From: an uncultured beta proteobacterium
GTDB taxonomy: Bacteria; Pseudomonadota; Gammaproteobacteria; Burkholderiales; Burkholderiaceae_C
Length of the DNA: 64,000 nt
Direction: 5' to 3'
Assembly: GCA_903873485.1 (NCBI GenBank)
Contig: CAIQOO010000175.1
Coordinates: 62,001-126,000 of the forward strand
The notes under the pieces are model-generated. The model was not told where the DNA came from. It saw only the letters and a program-made list of their open reading frames with translations, and did no database searches. Shown here piece by piece: positions 33,341 to 44,149 of this stretch (positions are counted from its first letter, which is position 1; every line of letters starts with the position of its first letter). The position numbers were made by a program, and so were the translations under genes.

Positions 33341-34477
33341 TCAGGCCTGCAACAAAATCCGCAACATGCGCCGCAGTGGTTCTGCTGCCCCCCATAACAG
33401 TTGGTCACCGATGGTGAAAGCGCCCAGGTAGTGTGGCCCCATGGCCAGCTTGCGAATGCGGCCAACCGGAATCGTCATGGTGCCGGTAACAGCCACCGGC
33501 GTCAGGTCTTTCAGGGTGGCTTCGCGGGTGTTGGGAACCACCTTGACCCAGGCGTTGTCGGCGGCCAGCATGGCCTCGACATCGGCCACCGGCACATCAC
33601 TTTTGAGTTTGAAGGTCAAGGCCTGGCTATGGCAGCGCATGGCTCCCACACGCACGCAAAAACCATCCACCGGCACTGCCGCAGTGCCAAAAGCCTCGCC
33701 TAGCCCGATGATTTTGTTGGTCTCGGCCATGCCTTTCCATTCTTCTTTGCTCATGCCATTGCCCAGATCCTTGTCAATCCAGGGAATCAGCGAGCCGCCC
33801 AGCGGCACGCCGAAGTTGGCGGTCTCGGCAGTGGTCAATGCGCGCTGTTTGGCGATGACCTGGCGGTCAATTTCCAGGATCGCGCTGTTGGGGTCATCGA
33901 GCAGGGCCTTGACTTCGGCGTTGAGCGTGCCGTATTGGGTCAGCAGTTCGCGCATGTGCTGGGCGCCACCGCCACTGGCGGCCTGGTAGGTTTGGGTACA
34001 CATCCATTCCACCAGACCAGCCTTGTAAAGGGCGCCTACGCCCATCAGCATGCAACTGACCGTGCAGTTGCCGCCAATCCAGTTGTTGCCGCCTTTGGCC
34101 AAGGCAGACTCGATCACCGGCAGGTTGACCGGGTCGAGGATGATGACTGCGTCTTTGTCCATGCGCAGCGTGGAGGCGGCATCAATCCAGTGGCCGCGCC
34201 AGCCGCTGGCACGCAATTTGGGAAAGACTTCAGTGGTGTAGTCACCGCCCTGGGCGCTGATGATGATGTCGCAGCGCTTGAGCGCATCGATATTGAAAGC
34301 GTCTTGCAGCACGGTTTCGTTTTTGGCCAGTGCCGGTGCTGTTGCGCCAGCGCTGGAGGTTGAAAAAAAGACCGGTTCAATCAAGTCAAAATCACCCTCC
34401 GCCTGCATGCGGTCGAGCAACACCGAGCCGACCATGCCGCGCCAGCCCACCAAACCTGTCAAATTGCCAATTCTCAT
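33341..34477 (-). CDS. asd: Aspartate-semialdehyde dehydrogenase
   Basis: Reduces aspartyl phosphate to aspartate semialdehyde, the branch point for lysine, diaminopimelate, threonine and methionine. The product has 378 residues, the length of the E. coli-type enzyme. It opens with the NADP loop [13 protein letters not shown]. The nucleophile is Cys-138 in GGNCTVSC, and further signatures are [15 protein letters not shown] and [13 protein letters not shown]. The frame extends 16 codons upstream; I chose [14 protein letters not shown]. The gene follows leuB by 31 bp, a common arrangement. Confidence 0.96.
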   Translation of the reverse strand: MRIGNLTGLVGWRGMVGSVLLDRMQAEGDFDLIEPVFFSTSSAGATAPALAKNETVLQDAFNIDALKRCDIIISAQGGDYTTEVFPKLRASGWRGHWIDAASTLRMDKDAVIILDPVNLPVIESALAKGGNNWIGGNCTVSCMLMGVGALYKAGLVEWMCTQTYQAASGGGAQHMRELLTQYGTLNAEVKALLDDPNSAILEIDRQVIAKQRALTTAETANFGVPLGGSLIPWIDKDLGNGMSKEEWKGMAETNKIIGLGEAFGTAAVPVDGFCVRVGAMRCHSQALTFKLKSDVPVADVEAMLAADNAWVKVVPNTREATLKDLTPVAVTGTMTIPVGRIRKLAMGPHYLGAFTIGDQLLWGAAEPLRRMLRILLQA

Positions 34478-34508
34478 GTCATGACCTTGTCTATAAATAA
34501 TGAAGGGT

Positions 34509-35582
34509 TCAGGATGACAGGGCACGCACGACAGCGTTGCCCATTTCCACGGTGGAGACGCGTGTGCTGCCTTCGCTGAAGATATCGGCGGTGCGCAGAC
34601 CCTGAGCCAGCACTGTTTTCACCGCCGTTTCAATGCGTTGTGCTGCGGCTTCCTGGTTCAGGCTGAAACGCAGCATCATGGCGGCGCTCAAAATGGTCGC
34701 CAGCGGATTGGCAATGCCCTGGCCTGCGATATCTGGGGCGCTGCCGTGGCTTGGCTCGTACAGGCCCTGGTTGCTGGCATTCAGGCTGGCCGATGGCAGC
34801 ATGCCAATCGAGCCGGTCAGCATCGAGGCCTGATCCGACAGGATGTCGCCAAACATGTTGCCGGTGACGATCACGTCAAACTTTTTCGGTGCCTTGACCA
34901 GTTGCATGGCGGCGTTGTCAACATACATGTGGTCCAGCGCCACGTCAGGGTATTGCAAGCCGACCTCGGAAACCACGTCTTTCCAGAACTGAAAGGTTTC
35001 CAGCACATTGGCCTTATCGACACTGGTGACACGCTTGCCGCGTTTGCGCGCCGCCTGAAACGCCACATGAGCAATGCGCTCGATTTCCGGCTTGCTGTAG
35101 CGCATGGTGTCAAAAGCTTCCTCGGCACCGGGGAAAAGCCCGTCAGTCGCCACACGGCGACCGCGTGGCTGGCCAAAGTAAATGTCGCCGGTCAATTCGC
35201 GGATGATCAGGATGTCCAGGCCCGACACCAGTTCAGGCTTGAGGCTGGAGGCGGCCACCAGGGGTTCATGGCAAATGGCCGGGCGAAAGTTGGCAAACAG
35301 GCCCAAGTTCTTGCGCAGGCCCAAAATGGCTTGCTCGGGGCGCAAATGCCGCTCCAGCTTGTCATATTTCCAGTCGCCGACAGCGCCAAACAGTACGGCA
35401 TCGGCCTGTTTGGCGAGTGCCAGCGTGGCCTCTGGCAACGGGTGACCATGGGCGGCGTAGGCGGCCCCGCCGACCAGCGCCGTTTCCATCTCGAATGGAA
35501 GGTCGAGCGCTTGCAGCACCTTGACGGCCTCTGCAACAATTTCGGTACCGATGCCATCACCTGGCAAGACTGCGATTTTCAT
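34509..35582 (-). CDS. leuB: 3-Isopropylmalate dehydrogenase
   Basis: Oxidatively decarboxylates 3-isopropylmalate to 2-oxoisocaproate in leucine synthesis. The product has 357 residues. The N-terminus [13 protein letters not shown], the substrate loop [14 protein letters not shown] (isopropylmalate-specific rather than isocitrate-specific), [13 protein letters not shown] and the NAD site [18 protein letters not shown] are all present. It is preceded by leuD and followed by asd on the same strand. Confidence 0.97.
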   Translation of the reverse strand: MKIAVLPGDGIGTEIVAEAVKVLQALDLPFEMETALVGGAAYAAHGHPLPEATLALAKQADAVLFGAVGDWKYDKLERHLRPEQAILGLRKNLGLFANFRPAICHEPLVAASSLKPELVSGLDILIIRELTGDIYFGQPRGRRVATDGLFPGAEEAFDTMRYSKPEIERIAHVAFQAARKRGKRVTSVDKANVLETFQFWKDVVSEVGLQYPDVALDHMYVDNAAMQLVKAPKKFDVIVTGNMFGDILSDQASMLTGSIGMLPSASLNASNQGLYEPSHGSAPDIAGQGIANPLATILSAAMMLRFSLNQEAAAQRIETAVKTVLAQGLRTADIFSEGSTRVSTVEMGNAVVRALSS

Positions 35583-35643
35583 GAGATTCTTTCTGGTCAG
35601 GCTTTCGGGCTGGGTCGCCTGGTGCTATCTAATTTAGGTCATG

Positions 35644-36294
35644 TCAGGCAAGCATGGTGCGGGCTAGCCAGGGTTTTTGTGCCAAACGCAGGGCCTCAAA
35701 GGCCTTGATCTTGTCGGCGTGGCGCAGCGTCAAACCAATATCATCAAAGCCATTGAGCAAGCAATATTTGCGAAAAGCCTGCACCTCAAAAGGCTGTTCG
35801 TCGCCACCGGGTTTCACCAGCACTTGCCGATCCAGGTCAACCGACAGGGTGTAGCCCGGAAACGCCAGCACCTCGTCGAACAACTGACGCACCTGCTGCT
35901 CGCCGAGCACAATTGGCAGCAGGCCATTCTTGAAGCAATTGTCAAAAAAGATGTCAGCATAGCTCGGGGCAATAATGGCGCGAAAACCAAATTGCGCCAA
36001 CGCCCATGGCGCATGTTCACGCGATGATCCGCAGCCGAAATTTTTGCGTGCTATCAGGATAGATGCACCCTGATAGCGTGGCTGATTAAGCACGAACTCG
36101 GGGTTGGGCTGGCGGCTGGCAGGGTCTTGGCCCGGATAGCCCGGATCAAGGTAGCGCCATGCGTCAAACAGGTTCTCGCCAAAACCGGTTTTCCGGATGG
36201 ATTTGAGAAATTGTTTTGGAATGATGGCATCGGTATCGACGTTTTCCCGATCCATCGGGGCTACCAAACCGGTGAGGTGCGTGAATTTTTGCAT
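35644..36294 (-). CDS. leuD: 3-Isopropylmalate dehydratase small subunit
   Basis: The swivel subunit that completes the isopropylmalate isomerase active site with LeuC. The product has 216 residues. [20 protein letters not shown] and the [15 protein letters not shown] motif identify it. An in-frame ATG 12 codons upstream exists, but [20 protein letters not shown] is the conserved start. It is separated from leuC by the entericidin gene, an arrangement seen in relatives. Confidence 0.97.
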   Translation of the reverse strand: MQKFTHLTGLVAPMDRENVDTDAIIPKQFLKSIRKTGFGENLFDAWRYLDPGYPGQDPASRQPNPEFVLNQPRYQGASILIARKNFGCGSSREHAPWALAQFGFRAIIAPSYADIFFDNCFKNGLLPIVLGEQQVRQLFDEVLAFPGYTLSVDLDRQVLVKPGGDEQPFEVQAFRKYCLLNGFDDIGLTLRHADKIKAFEALRLAQKPWLARTMLA

Positions 36295-36307
36295 GAAATG
36301 GCTCAGA

Positions 36308-36436
36308 TTATTTTTTGGCAGCGCCTTCAATGACGGCTCCGGCTTTCTGGATGTCCTGGCCCACGCCTTTGACGGTGTTGCAGCCCAACAGGGTCAGAAA
36401 ACCCACGATTGCCAGCAGTGCAGTCAACGATCGCAT
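36308..36436 (-). CDS. ecnB: Entericidin-family small lipoprotein
   Basis: A 42-residue lipoprotein. After [17 protein letters not shown] comes the lipobox LLGC, and the mature part [20 protein letters not shown] is the entericidin A/B signature. Entericidin B in E. coli is a stress-induced lipoprotein linked to programmed lysis; its role between leuC and leuD is unknown. A longer frame starts at 36607 inside leuC but has no lipoprotein logic. Confidence 0.88.
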   Translation of the reverse strand: MRSLTALLAIVGFLTLLGCNTVKGVGQDIQKAGAVIEGAAKK

Positions 36437-36458
36437 CAAATGTTCCCTAGATGGAAGC

Positions 36459-37931
36459 TTAGACAAATTGTCTGACATCGACAAAATGGCCGTGAACTGC
36501 TGCTGCCGCTGCCATCGCCGGGCTGACCAGATGGGTGCGGCCACCTGCGCCCTGGCGGCCTTCAAAGTTGCGGTTGCTGGTAGAGGCGCAGCGCTCGCCA
36601 GGCTCAAGCCGGTCTGAATTCATCGCCAGGCACATGGAACAACCCGGCTCACGCCACTCAAAGCCTGCCGCCTTGAAAATCTCGTGAAGCCCCTCGCGCT
36701 CAGCCTGTTCCTTGACCAGGCCGGAGCCTGGCACCACCATGGCCAGCCGAATGTTGGCGGCTACCTTGCGGCCCAGCGTCTTGACGGTGGCAGCGGCTTC
36801 GCGCATGTCTTCAATTCGGCTGTTGGTGCAAGAGCCGATGAAGACTTTGTCAACATACAGGTCGTCGAGTGCCTTGCCGGGTTCCAGCCCCATATAGGTC
36901 AATGCCCGCTCGATCGCACTGCGTTTGCCGGCATCCTTTTCCTTGTCGGGATCAGGCACGCGTTCGTTGATGCCCAAAACCATTTCCGGTGACGTACCCC
37001 AGGTGACTTGCGGCACCAGGTTGGCGGCATCGATGCCGACAATCGCATCAAAGTGTGCGCCAGGGTCGGATTGAAGTGTTCGCCAGTAGGCGACAGCCTG
37101 CTCCCATTCCACGGCAGCCGCTGTCTCGGTGCTTGCCGCATGACCCGGTGCGAGCGGGCGGCCTTTGACGTACTGAATGGTTTTGTCATCCACGGCGACC
37201 AGTCCGGCGCGGGCACCGGCCTCGATGGCCATGTTGCAGACGGTCATGCGGCCTTCCATGCTGAGGGCACGAATCGCAGAACCAGCAAACTCGATGGTGT
37301 AACCGGTGCCGCCGGCGGTGCCAATTTTTCCTATCACTGCCAACACAATGTCCTTGCCGCCACAGCCCCGGGGCAACTGGCCTTCCACGCGAACCAGCAT
37401 GTTCTTGGCCTTTTTGGCCAGCAGGGTTTGCGTTGCCATGACATGTTCGACCTCGCTGGTGCCAATGCCATGAGCCAGGGCACCAAAGGCGCCGTGGGTG
37501 GATGTGTGCGAATCACCACAAACGACGGTCATGCCGGGCAGGGTGGCCCCGCTTTCCGGACCAATCACATGGACGATGCCTTGCCGCCTGGACAAAAACG
37601 GAAAATAGGCGGCCGCGCCATATTCCTTGATGTTGGCATCGAGCGTCATCACCTGCTCTTTGCTGGTGGGATCGGTGATGGCATCAAGACCATTTTCCCA
37701 GCCGGTGGTGGGCGTGTTGTGATCGGCTGTCGCGACGATGGAACTGACCCGCCAGACCTTGCGGCCAGCTTGCCGCAAACCTTCAAAGGCTTGCGGGCTG
37801 GTCACTTCGTGTACCAGGTGCCGGTCAATATAGAGCAGGGCCGTCCCGTCTTCTTCGGTGTGAACAACATGTTCATCCCAGAGCTTGTCATACAGCGTGC
37901 GGGCGCGTGGTGTGGATTGCATGTGTTTCAT
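36459..37931 (-). CDS. leuC: 3-Isopropylmalate dehydratase large subunit
   Basis: The [4Fe-4S] subunit of isopropylmalate isomerase. About 490 residues. [13 protein letters not shown] near the N-terminus, [11 protein letters not shown], the first cluster cysteine in [13 protein letters not shown] and the pair in [10 protein letters not shown] identify it. Several ATG codons precede the conserved start (37955, 37952, 37931, 37922) and none has a clear ribosome site; 37931 is a compromise. It is first in the leuC-ecn-leuD-leuB-asd run. Confidence 0.95.
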   Translation of the reverse strand: MKHMQSTPRARTLYDKLWDEHVVHTEEDGTALLYIDRHLVHEVTSPQAFEGLRQAGRKVWRVSSIVATADHNTPTTGWENGLDAITDPTSKEQVMTLDANIKEYGAAAYFPFLSRRQGIVHVIGPESGATLPGMTVVCGDSHTSTHGAFGALAHGIGTSEVEHVMATQTLLAKKAKNMLVRVEGQLPRGCGGKDIVLAVIGKIGTAGGTGYTIEFAGSAIRALSMEGRMTVCNMAIEAGARAGLVAVDDKTIQYVKGRPLAPGHAASTETAAAVEWEQAVAYWRTLQSDPGAHFDAIVGIDAANLVPQVTWGTSPEMVLGINERVPDPDKEKDAGKRSAIERALTYMGLEPGKALDDLYVDKVFIGSCTNSRIEDMREAAATVKTLGRKVAANIRLAMVVPGSGLVKEQAEREGLHEIFKAAGFEWREPGCSMCLAMNSDRLEPGERCASTSNRNFEGRQGAGGRTHLVSPAMAAAAAVHGHFVDVRQFV

Positions 37932-37986
37932 CGTGCGTTTGGCTATTGGCATCATTCTAAACAGCAGGTTGAATTGAATTCAGCAT

Positions 37987-38022
37987 AAAAAAACGCCCGC
38001 CGGTGTTGCCAGCCGGCGGGCG
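37987..38022 (-). terminator. Rho-independent terminator after gltA
   Basis: On the minus strand a perfect 10-bp GC-rich stem (CGCCCGCCGG/CCGGCGGGCG) with a 9-nt loop is followed by seven T residues. The opposite side has TTTT, so it could also act in the other direction. It separates gltA from leuC. Confidence 0.9.
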
Positions 38023-38038
38023 TTTTGGCAAAGACACT

Positions 38039-39349
38039 TTAACGTTCGGCCACTGGCTTGACATCGCGTGAGACAGAACCCACGAACAACTGGCGGGGGC
38101 GACCGATCTTGTACTCCGGGTCGCCAATCATTTCATTCAACTGGGCAATCCAGCCCACTGTGCGGGCCAGCGTGAAAATGCCGGTGAATAAGTTGACCGG
38201 AATGCCGATGGCCCGCTGAACAATGCCAGAGTAGAAATCGACATTGGGATAAAGCTTGCGCTGCACAAAGTAGTCGTCTTCAAGTGCAATTTTTTCAAGC
38301 TCTTTGGCCAGCTTGAACAAGGGGTCGTTTTCCAGGCCCATCTCGGCGAGCACTTCGTTGCAGGTTTCCTGCATGAGCTTGGCGCGTGGATCATAGTTTT
38401 TATAGACACGGTGACCAAAACCCATCAGCTTGACGCCGGAATTTTTGTCCTTGACCTGCTCCATAAACTGGCCAACCTTGGCCACGCCGCCCTGGCGCTG
38501 GATGTCTTCGAGCATGTTCAGGCAGGCCTCATTGGCACCACCATGCGCAGGACCCCACAAGCACGCCACGCCAGCCGCGATGGCGGCAAACGGGTTGGTG
38601 CCTGAAGACCCGCACAAACGCACCGTCGAGGTGGATGCGTTTTGCTCGTGGTCTGCGTGCAAGATGAAAATCCGGTCCAATGCACGTTCGAGCACCGGAT
38701 TGACCTTGTAGTCTTCACAGGGCGTGCCAAACATCATGCGCAAGAAGTTGCCGGCGTAGCTCAAATCGTTGCGCGGGTACATGTAGGGTTCACCCACACC
38801 GTATTTATAGGCCATGGCGACCAGCGTGGGCATTTTTGCAATCAGGCGAATGGCCGCTATGTCCCGATGTTCCGGGTTGTTGATGTCGGTGCTGTCATGG
38901 TAAAAGGCCGACATCGCACCGACCAAGCCGGTGAGCACCGCCATTGGATGCGCATCGCGACGAAAACCCCGCAAGAAAAACTGCATCTGCTCGTTGACCA
39001 TGGTGTGGTGAATCACCAGCTTATGGAAATCTTCGCGAGCTTTTTGATTGGGCAACTCGCCCTTGAGCAGCAAATAGCAAGTGTCAAGATAATCGCACTG
39101 CGTAGCCAGTTGCTCGATCGGGTAGCCACGATAGAGCAACTCGCCCTTGTCACCATCAATATAAGTGATCTCTGACTGGCAGGCGGCCGTGGACAAAAAC
39201 CCGGGGTCATAGGTGAACATTCCGGTTTGAGCGTAAAGCTTGCGAATGTCAATCACATCAGGGCCGATACTGCCCTGATAAACTGGCAAGTCAACGCTGG
39301 GGCTGCCGTTGCTGAACGACAGGGTGGCTTTATTCTCGGCTAACTTCAT
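38039..39349 (-). CDS. gltA: Citrate synthase (type II)
   Basis: Condenses oxaloacetate and acetyl-CoA to citrate. 436 residues, the hexameric NADH-sensitive class common in Gram-negative bacteria. Catalytic histidines lie in [15 protein letters not shown] and [15 protein letters not shown]; the catalytic Asp is in the later [11 protein letters not shown]. Its start overlaps the sdhE stop by four bases, so it is the last gene of the sdh operon. A strong terminator follows. Confidence 0.98.
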   Translation of the reverse strand: MKLAENKATLSFSNGSPSVDLPVYQGSIGPDVIDIRKLYAQTGMFTYDPGFLSTAACQSEITYIDGDKGELLYRGYPIEQLATQCDYLDTCYLLLKGELPNQKAREDFHKLVIHHTMVNEQMQFFLRGFRRDAHPMAVLTGLVGAMSAFYHDSTDINNPEHRDIAAIRLIAKMPTLVAMAYKYGVGEPYMYPRNDLSYAGNFLRMMFGTPCEDYKVNPVLERALDRIFILHADHEQNASTSTVRLCGSSGTNPFAAIAAGVACLWGPAHGGANEACLNMLEDIQRQGGVAKVGQFMEQVKDKNSGVKLMGFGHRVYKNYDPRAKLMQETCNEVLAEMGLENDPLFKLAKELEKIALEDDYFVQRKLYPNVDFYSGIVQRAIGIPVNLFTGIFTLARTVGWIAQLNEMIGDPEYKIGRPRQLFVGSVSRDVKPVAER

Positions 39350-39657
39350 ATCGACCTTTCAGGGGTTGCGCGCAACATATTCAAAACTTCAGAGACATCT
39401 TCGCGTGCCAGATCCGGTTCAACTTGCGCCAAGGCCTTGCGTCCCAGATGCAAATCAAGCAGATCATTATCGCTAAGCTCCATTAGAGCGCCAAGACCTT
39501 GCGCCTGCTTGACAGTCAGGGCGGATCCGTATCTTTTGAAGAATCGATCAATGAAAATATCATTTTCCAGCAAACCCCTGCGGCAGCGCCACCGAAGCTT
39601 GCTCAACGCTCTTTCGTCAATCAGATCGTCTGGCAAAACCGCCGCAAGGTGTTCCAT
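39346..39657 (-). CDS. sdhE: Succinate dehydrogenase FAD assembly factor SdhE
   Basis: A small protein that promotes covalent attachment of FAD to SdhA. 103 residues with the family core [19 protein letters not shown], including the RGxxE motif. It lies between sdhB and gltA and overlaps gltA by four bases. Confidence 0.93.
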   Translation of the reverse strand: MEHLAAVLPDDLIDERALSKLRWRCRRGLLENDIFIDRFFKRYGSALTVKQAQGLGALMELSDNDLLDLHLGRKALAQVEPDLAREDVSEVLNMLRATPERSI

Positions 39658-39667
39658 GACATCCAGA

Positions 39668-40372
39668 TCAGATGGCGCGACGCACCATCAACTCTTTGAT
39701 CTTGCCAATAGCAGCAGTAGGGTTCAGGCTTTTCGGGCAAACATCAACGCAATTCATGATGGTAGTGCAGCGAAACAGACGGTAGGGGTCTTCCAGATTG
39801 TCAAGGCGCTCGCTGGTCGCTTCGTCGCGGCTGTCGGCAATGAAGCGGTAAGCCTGCAGCAGGCCGGCCGGGCCGACAAACTTGTCCGGGTTCCACCAGA
39901 AAACTGGACAGCTTGTAGAGCAGCTTGCACACAGGATGCATTCATATAGGCCGTTCAAGACCTCTCGCTCTTCCGGGCTTTGCAGACGTTCTTTTTCGGG
40001 CGGGCGGTTTTCGGTGATCAGATAGGGTTTGATCGAGTGGTATTGCTGGAAAAACAGCGTCATGTCCACGATCAGATCGCGGATGACCGGCAAACCCGGC
40101 AGTGGCTTGAGGACGATGGTGCCGGGCAAGGTGCGCATGTTGATCAGACAAGCCAGGCCGTTTTTGCCATTGATGTTCATGGCATCCGATCCGCAGACAC
40201 CTTCGCGGCAGGACCGGCGATATGAAATGGTCGGATCGACTTTTTTGAGCTTGATCAGCGCATCGAGCAGCATGCGCTCGCTGCCGTCAAGCTCCACGTC
40301 GATGGTCTGCATGTAGGGCTTGGCGTCGGTGTCGGGGTTGTAGCGGTAGATTTGGAAAGTACGTGTTGCCAT
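39668..40372 (-). CDS. sdhB: Succinate dehydrogenase iron-sulfur subunit
   Basis: Carries electrons from SdhA to ubiquinone. 234 residues. [2Fe-2S] ligands are in SCREGVCGSDAMNINGKNGL and the Cys just after. The [4Fe-4S] site is CILCASCSTSC and the [3Fe-4S] site CTTIMNCVDVCP. It is co-transcribed with sdhA. Confidence 0.98.
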   Translation of the reverse strand: MATRTFQIYRYNPDTDAKPYMQTIDVELDGSERMLLDALIKLKKVDPTISYRRSCREGVCGSDAMNINGKNGLACLINMRTLPGTIVLKPLPGLPVIRDLIVDMTLFFQQYHSIKPYLITENRPPEKERLQSPEEREVLNGLYECILCASCSTSCPVFWWNPDKFVGPAGLLQAYRFIADSRDEATSERLDNLEDPYRLFRCTTIMNCVDVCPKSLNPTAAIGKIKELMVRRAI

Positions 40373-40406
40373 GGTGTGTTTTCTCGCTGATCAGGAGGTC
40401 TTGAAG

Positions 40407-42203
40407 TTAGAAGCTGCGCACAGTCAGGGGAACAGAATCAACCGTCAAAGGCTTCATTTGCACCGACTTGTAACTCAGGGAGTTGGTGGCACGATCCCAC
40501 AAGGTGTGTTTGTGCCACTCGGTGTCATTGCGACCATTCGGGAATTGCGGGCTGTCGCCGTAGTCGTTGACCGAGTGGGCACCACGGCTCTCATGCCGTG
40601 CAGCGGCAGACACGATGGTCGCCTGGGCGGCTTCGATCAGGTTTTCTACCTCCAGCGCTTCGATGCGCGCCGTGTTGAAGATTTTCGACTTGTCTTTGAG
40701 GCCAATCGATTTGACCCGCTCGCGCAGGGCCGCTATCTTTACGACACCTTCATTCATGCTGGCCTGGGTGCGGAACACGCCGGCGTGCTGCTGCATGGTG
40801 ACACGAATCTCATGCGCGACATCCTGGGCATAAGTGCCGTCCTTGGCGTTGTCCAGGCGGGCAACCCGGGCCAGAGTGACATCTGCCGCGTTGGCGGGCA
40901 AGTCTTTGTGGGTCTTGTTGGCATTGTTGAATTCAACAATATGGTTGCCGGCAGCGCGTCCAAACACCAGCAGGTCCAGCAGGGAGTTGGTGCCAAGCCG
41001 ATTGGCGCCATGCACGCTGACGCAGGCACATTCGCCGACTGCATACAAGCCGTTGATCACCACGCTCTTGTTGTCGGCGTTTTGCGTGACCACCTGGCCG
41101 TGAATGTTGGTTGGAATGCCGCCCATCTGGTAATGAATCGTGGGTACCACCGGAATCGGTTCCTTGGTGATGTCCACATTGGCAAAATTATGGCCAATTT
41201 CCTGCACTGACGGCAGACGTTTGGCGATGGTGTCAACACCGAGGTGTGTCATGTCCAGGTTGATGTAGTCCTTGTTCGGGCCGCAACCACGGCCTTCCTT
41301 GATTTCCTGATCCATGCAGCGCGAGACGTAGTCGCGCGGCGCCAAGTCTTTGTAGGCGGGGGCATAGCGCTCCATGAAGCGCTCGCCATTGCTGTTGCGC
41401 AAAATCGCACCTTCACCACGACAACCTTCGGTCAGCAACACGCCGGCGCCATGAACGCCCGTGGGATGAAACTGCCAGAATTCCATGTCTTGCAGGGCAA
41501 TGTTGGCGCGTGCCGCCATGCCCAGGCCATCACCGGTGTTAATGAAGGCGTTGGTCGATGCGGCAAAAATGCGACCGGCGCCACCGGTGGCCAGCATGGT
41601 GGTCTTGGCTTCAAAAATGTGAATGTCACCGGTTTCCATCTCGATAGCCGTGACACCGATGACATCACCTGCTGCATCACGGATCAAGTCAAGTGCCAGC
41701 CATTCGACAAAGAAACTGGTGCGCTCCTTGACATTTTGCTGGTACAGGGTATGGAGCATGGCGTGACCGGTGCGGTCGGCGGCAGCGCAGGCGCGTTCAA
41801 CTGCTTTTTCACCATAGTTGGCGGTGTGGCCGCCGAAGGGCCGCTGGTAAATGGTGCCATCTGGATTGCGGTCAAAGGGCATGCCCATGTGCTCCAGGTC
41901 ATACACCACCTTGGGCGCCTCGCGACACATGTATTCAATGGCATCCTGGTCGCCCAGCCAGTCGGATCCCTTGACAGTGTCGTAAAAGTGATAGTGCCAG
42001 TTGTCGTCATTCATGTTGCCCAGGGACGCGCCGATGCCGCCCTGCGCGGCCACGGTGTGGGAGCGGGTTGGAAACACCTTGGTGAGCACCGCGACGTTCA
42101 GGCCGGCACGGGCGAGTTGCAGGGAGGCACGCATGCCGGCCCCCCCGGCCCCAACGATAACGACATCAAATTTGCGCTTTGGAAGTTTGGAAGTTGCAGT
42201 CAT
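40407..42203 (-). CDS. sdhA: Succinate dehydrogenase flavoprotein subunit
   Basis: Oxidises succinate to fumarate with covalently bound FAD. The product has 598 residues. The dinucleotide fold is VVIVGAGGAGMRASL, FAD attachment is at His-49 in RSHTVAAQGG, and HPTGVHGAGVL and the capping-domain Arg region are in place. A longer open frame continues upstream to 42419. MTATSKLPKRKFDVVIVGAG fits the family start and the spacing to sdhD. Confidence 0.98.
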   Translation of the reverse strand: MTATSKLPKRKFDVVIVGAGGAGMRASLQLARAGLNVAVLTKVFPTRSHTVAAQGGIGASLGNMNDDNWHYHFYDTVKGSDWLGDQDAIEYMCREAPKVVYDLEHMGMPFDRNPDGTIYQRPFGGHTANYGEKAVERACAAADRTGHAMLHTLYQQNVKERTSFFVEWLALDLIRDAAGDVIGVTAIEMETGDIHIFEAKTTMLATGGAGRIFAASTNAFINTGDGLGMAARANIALQDMEFWQFHPTGVHGAGVLLTEGCRGEGAILRNSNGERFMERYAPAYKDLAPRDYVSRCMDQEIKEGRGCGPNKDYINLDMTHLGVDTIAKRLPSVQEIGHNFANVDITKEPIPVVPTIHYQMGGIPTNIHGQVVTQNADNKSVVINGLYAVGECACVSVHGANRLGTNSLLDLLVFGRAAGNHIVEFNNANKTHKDLPANAADVTLARVARLDNAKDGTYAQDVAHEIRVTMQQHAGVFRTQASMNEGVVKIAALRERVKSIGLKDKSKIFNTARIEALEVENLIEAAQATIVSAAARHESRGAHSVNDYGDSPQFPNGRNDTEWHKHTLWDRATNSLSYKSVQMKPLTVDSVPLTVRSF

Positions 42204-42282
42204 GATAATTTTTGAATCTGGTTTTTTTTTGAAGGTCACGCCCAAAAGCCTCTGGTGCCGGGCGCTACAGCGGCTCTGGGGT

Positions 42283-42648
42283 TCAAAGACGCCACAAAAC
42301 CTGAATGGCCCAGCCGGCGCAGCCCACCAGCCAGACAATGGCGAAAACATGCATGACGAACCTGAACGCATAGGGCTTGACGTAGTCCATGAAGATGTTG
42401 CGCATGCCCACCCAAACATGGTACAGCAGCGAGACGATCACCACGAAGGTGAGTGTTTTCATCCATTGCGCTGAAAAAATTCCGGCCCATAGCTCATAGC
42501 CGACCGGACCTTTGCTAAAGATAATCTGCGCCAGTACCAAAACTGTGAAAAGTGCCATGACGACAGCCGTCACGCGTTGCGACAACCAGTCGCGCATCCC
42601 GTAATGCGCACCAACGACCGTCCGATGGGAACCGTAATTAACAGACAT
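42283..42648 (-). CDS. sdhD: Succinate dehydrogenase membrane anchor SdhD
   Basis: A membrane subunit of 121 residues that helps bind haem b and quinone. Three membrane helices are visible: about 25-45, 60-80 and 95-118. The haem-ligand region LLYHVWVGMRNIFMDYVKP is typical. It sits between sdhC and sdhA. Confidence 0.94.
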   Translation of the reverse strand: MSVNYGSHRTVVGAHYGMRDWLSQRVTAVVMALFTVLVLAQIIFSKGPVGYELWAGIFSAQWMKTLTFVVIVSLLYHVWVGMRNIFMDYVKPYAFRFVMHVFAIVWLVGCAGWAIQVLWRL

Positions 42649-42662
42649 GAGTGACTCCTGAA

Positions 42663-43106
42663 TTAGTAAAGACCAAAAAGCTTGGCGCCCAGCACAGCGG
42701 TCAGGCCAAGAGTAAGCACCAGTACCGTTGCGGCAGTCTGGCGGCCAAAATCCTTGCTGACATGATGGTGATGGGTGTCCATCCAGAGATGGCGAATGCC
42801 TGCGATGAAATGGTGCAGGCTGGCCCAGATCAGTCCGAGCGCTACCAATTTCCAGATGAACCCGGGCAGGCCCAGCATGCCATCGTTGAATGCAGCCTTG
42901 AATTTCAAGAATGAAATTTCGGAAGAGACGGAATTGTCAAACATCCAGATGATGAAGGGCATCAGGAAGAACATGATTGCACCACTCACCCGATGCATCC
43001 CGGAGGCGAGTGACGCAAGCGGCCATCGGTAACTGGTGAGGCTGGGGAAGTCGATGTTCCGGAACTCGGGACGCTCTTTTTTTGTGTTGGCCGCTGATTC
43101 AGACAT
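42663..43106 (-). CDS. sdhC: Succinate dehydrogenase cytochrome b556 subunit SdhC
   Basis: The first gene of the sdh operon, 147 residues with three membrane helices. RPEFRNIDFPSLTSYRWPLA and SGMHRVSGAIMFFLMPFI are family signatures, and the haem-binding His is in HHFIAGIRHLWMD. An open frame runs 39 codons further upstream. MSESAANTKKERPEF was chosen because the upstream part is promoter-like and AT-rich. Confidence 0.94.
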   Translation of the reverse strand: MSESAANTKKERPEFRNIDFPSLTSYRWPLASLASGMHRVSGAIMFFLMPFIIWMFDNSVSSEISFLKFKAAFNDGMLGLPGFIWKLVALGLIWASLHHFIAGIRHLWMDTHHHHVSKDFGRQTAATVLVLTLGLTAVLGAKLFGLY

Positions 43107-43234
43107 ACCTTGCTTTCTATGTTTGGTGTTACTTGTGTTGATAACCGAGATGCGCCGGTCACCGGTAAATTCTATTGCAATGCAGCATGGCGAATTGAAA
43201 TAGACCTCTTTTTTGTCGTTCAAACCGGCTTAAT

Positions 43235-43251
43235 TCTTGTCAGACACAAGA
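43235..43251. promoter_or_regulatory. Candidate GntR operator upstream of sdhC
   Basis: TCTTGTCAGACACAAGA: perfect 6-bp inverted arms around CAGAC, in the 196-bp gene-free stretch between gntR and sdhC. The half-site resembles that of the palindrome beside mdh. Only visual comparison supports it. Confidence 0.4.
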
Positions 43252-43302
43252 CTTGTGGTGAAAACCGGCGTGAAGCTGACGCCGGGGTTACAGCCAATCG
43301 GT

Positions 43303-44106
43303 TCAATTCATGGCATTGTGGTAGTAATGCGTGTCGGTGCGGTAATAGCCCCGGCGCAATTCAATCGGCTCGTTCTGGTAGGTGTAAGCGATCCGCTCGA
43401 CGCTCAAAAGAGGTGTATTTCGCTTCACTTTCAGCAGCGTGGCCTGAATGCCCATTGCCGCAACTGCCCGTATTTTTTCGTCAGCCCGAACCATCCGGAC
43501 ATTGAATTCGGTTTCAAACAGCGCATACATGGGACCCTGGTAATTGGCCAGACGATCAGCCGTCAAACCTTTGAATGGCACGGCCGGAAGCCAAATATCT
43601 TCCAGAATGACTGGTGTGCCGCCAAAGCTGAGCACCCGGCGCACTTGCAACACAGTGTCGCCGGATCGCAACGAAAGCGCCTTGGCGATGTCCGCACTGG
43701 CACGGGCGCGGCGGCATTCAATGATGTCGCGCTGGGCTGGTCCCTCGCTGCCACGGGTGCCACTGTCGGGCACCAGCCGGAGAAACCGGAATTGCACCTG
43801 CTGTTCGGCGTGGGTTGCGACAAAAGTCCCCTTGCCCTGGCGGCGCAGCAGCAGGTTTTCGGCAGCAAGTTCATCAATTGCCTTGCGCACCGTGCCCTGG
43901 CTTACCTGAAAACGCAAAGCCAGATCCGTCTCGCTGGGAATCGCCTCACCTGGCTTCCACTCGCTCGCGCGCAAGCTGTTGAGAATGAAGCCTTTGATTT
44001 GCTGATACAGGGGGCTGAATGCGGGTGTATTGACGGCGCTGGCAGTCGTGCTTGTCTCCCGTAACACCATGTCATTTTCGGTATTGGGATCAGGCGTGTT
44101 CTGCAT
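43303..44106 (-). CDS. GntR-family regulator, HutC type (UTRA domain)
   Basis: A transcriptional regulator of 267 residues from this ATG (255 from the ATG at 44070; neither has a clear ribosome site). The winged-helix domain covers about residues 25-95 (AIPSETDLALRFQVSQGTVR, then LLLRRQGKGTFVA). The UTRA effector domain follows (VLQVRRVLSFGGTPVILEDI, then YYRTDTHYYHNAMN at the C-terminus). It lies between the sdhCDAB-sdhE-gltA operon and the divergent mdh gene, so it probably controls TCA-cycle genes. Its ligand is unknown. The palindrome at 44150 lies in its promoter region and may also allow autoregulation. Confidence 0.9.
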   Translation of the reverse strand: MQNTPDPNTENDMVLRETSTTASAVNTPAFSPLYQQIKGFILNSLRASEWKPGEAIPSETDLALRFQVSQGTVRKAIDELAAENLLLRRQGKGTFVATHAEQQVQFRFLRLVPDSGTRGSEGPAQRDIIECRRARASADIAKALSLRSGDTVLQVRRVLSFGGTPVILEDIWLPAVPFKGLTADRLANYQGPMYALFETEFNVRMVRADEKIRAVAAMGIQATLLKVKRNTPLLSVERIAYTYQNEPIELRRGYYRTDTHYYHNAMN

Positions 44107-44149
44107 GGGAAAGGGTGTTTTTGTGAAGTGGTCTCTTTCGCAAATCATA

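Noticed and set aside
36050-36077. Palindrome GCTATCAGG/CCTGATAGC in leuD as another repeat copy.
   Set aside because: The encoded [14 protein letters not shown] is the normal conserved LeuD sequence, so the palindrome is probably chance.
40371-41210. Long frames antisense to sdhA, acnB, leuC, gltA and hsdR.
   Set aside because: They are shadows of highly biased GC-rich genes in the opposite strand and show low-complexity or His/Gln-rich composition.
44106-44148. Longer start for the GntR gene at 44148.
   Set aside because: That ATG directly abuts the operator-like palindrome at 44150, leaving no room for promoter and ribosome site; internal starts are more likely.
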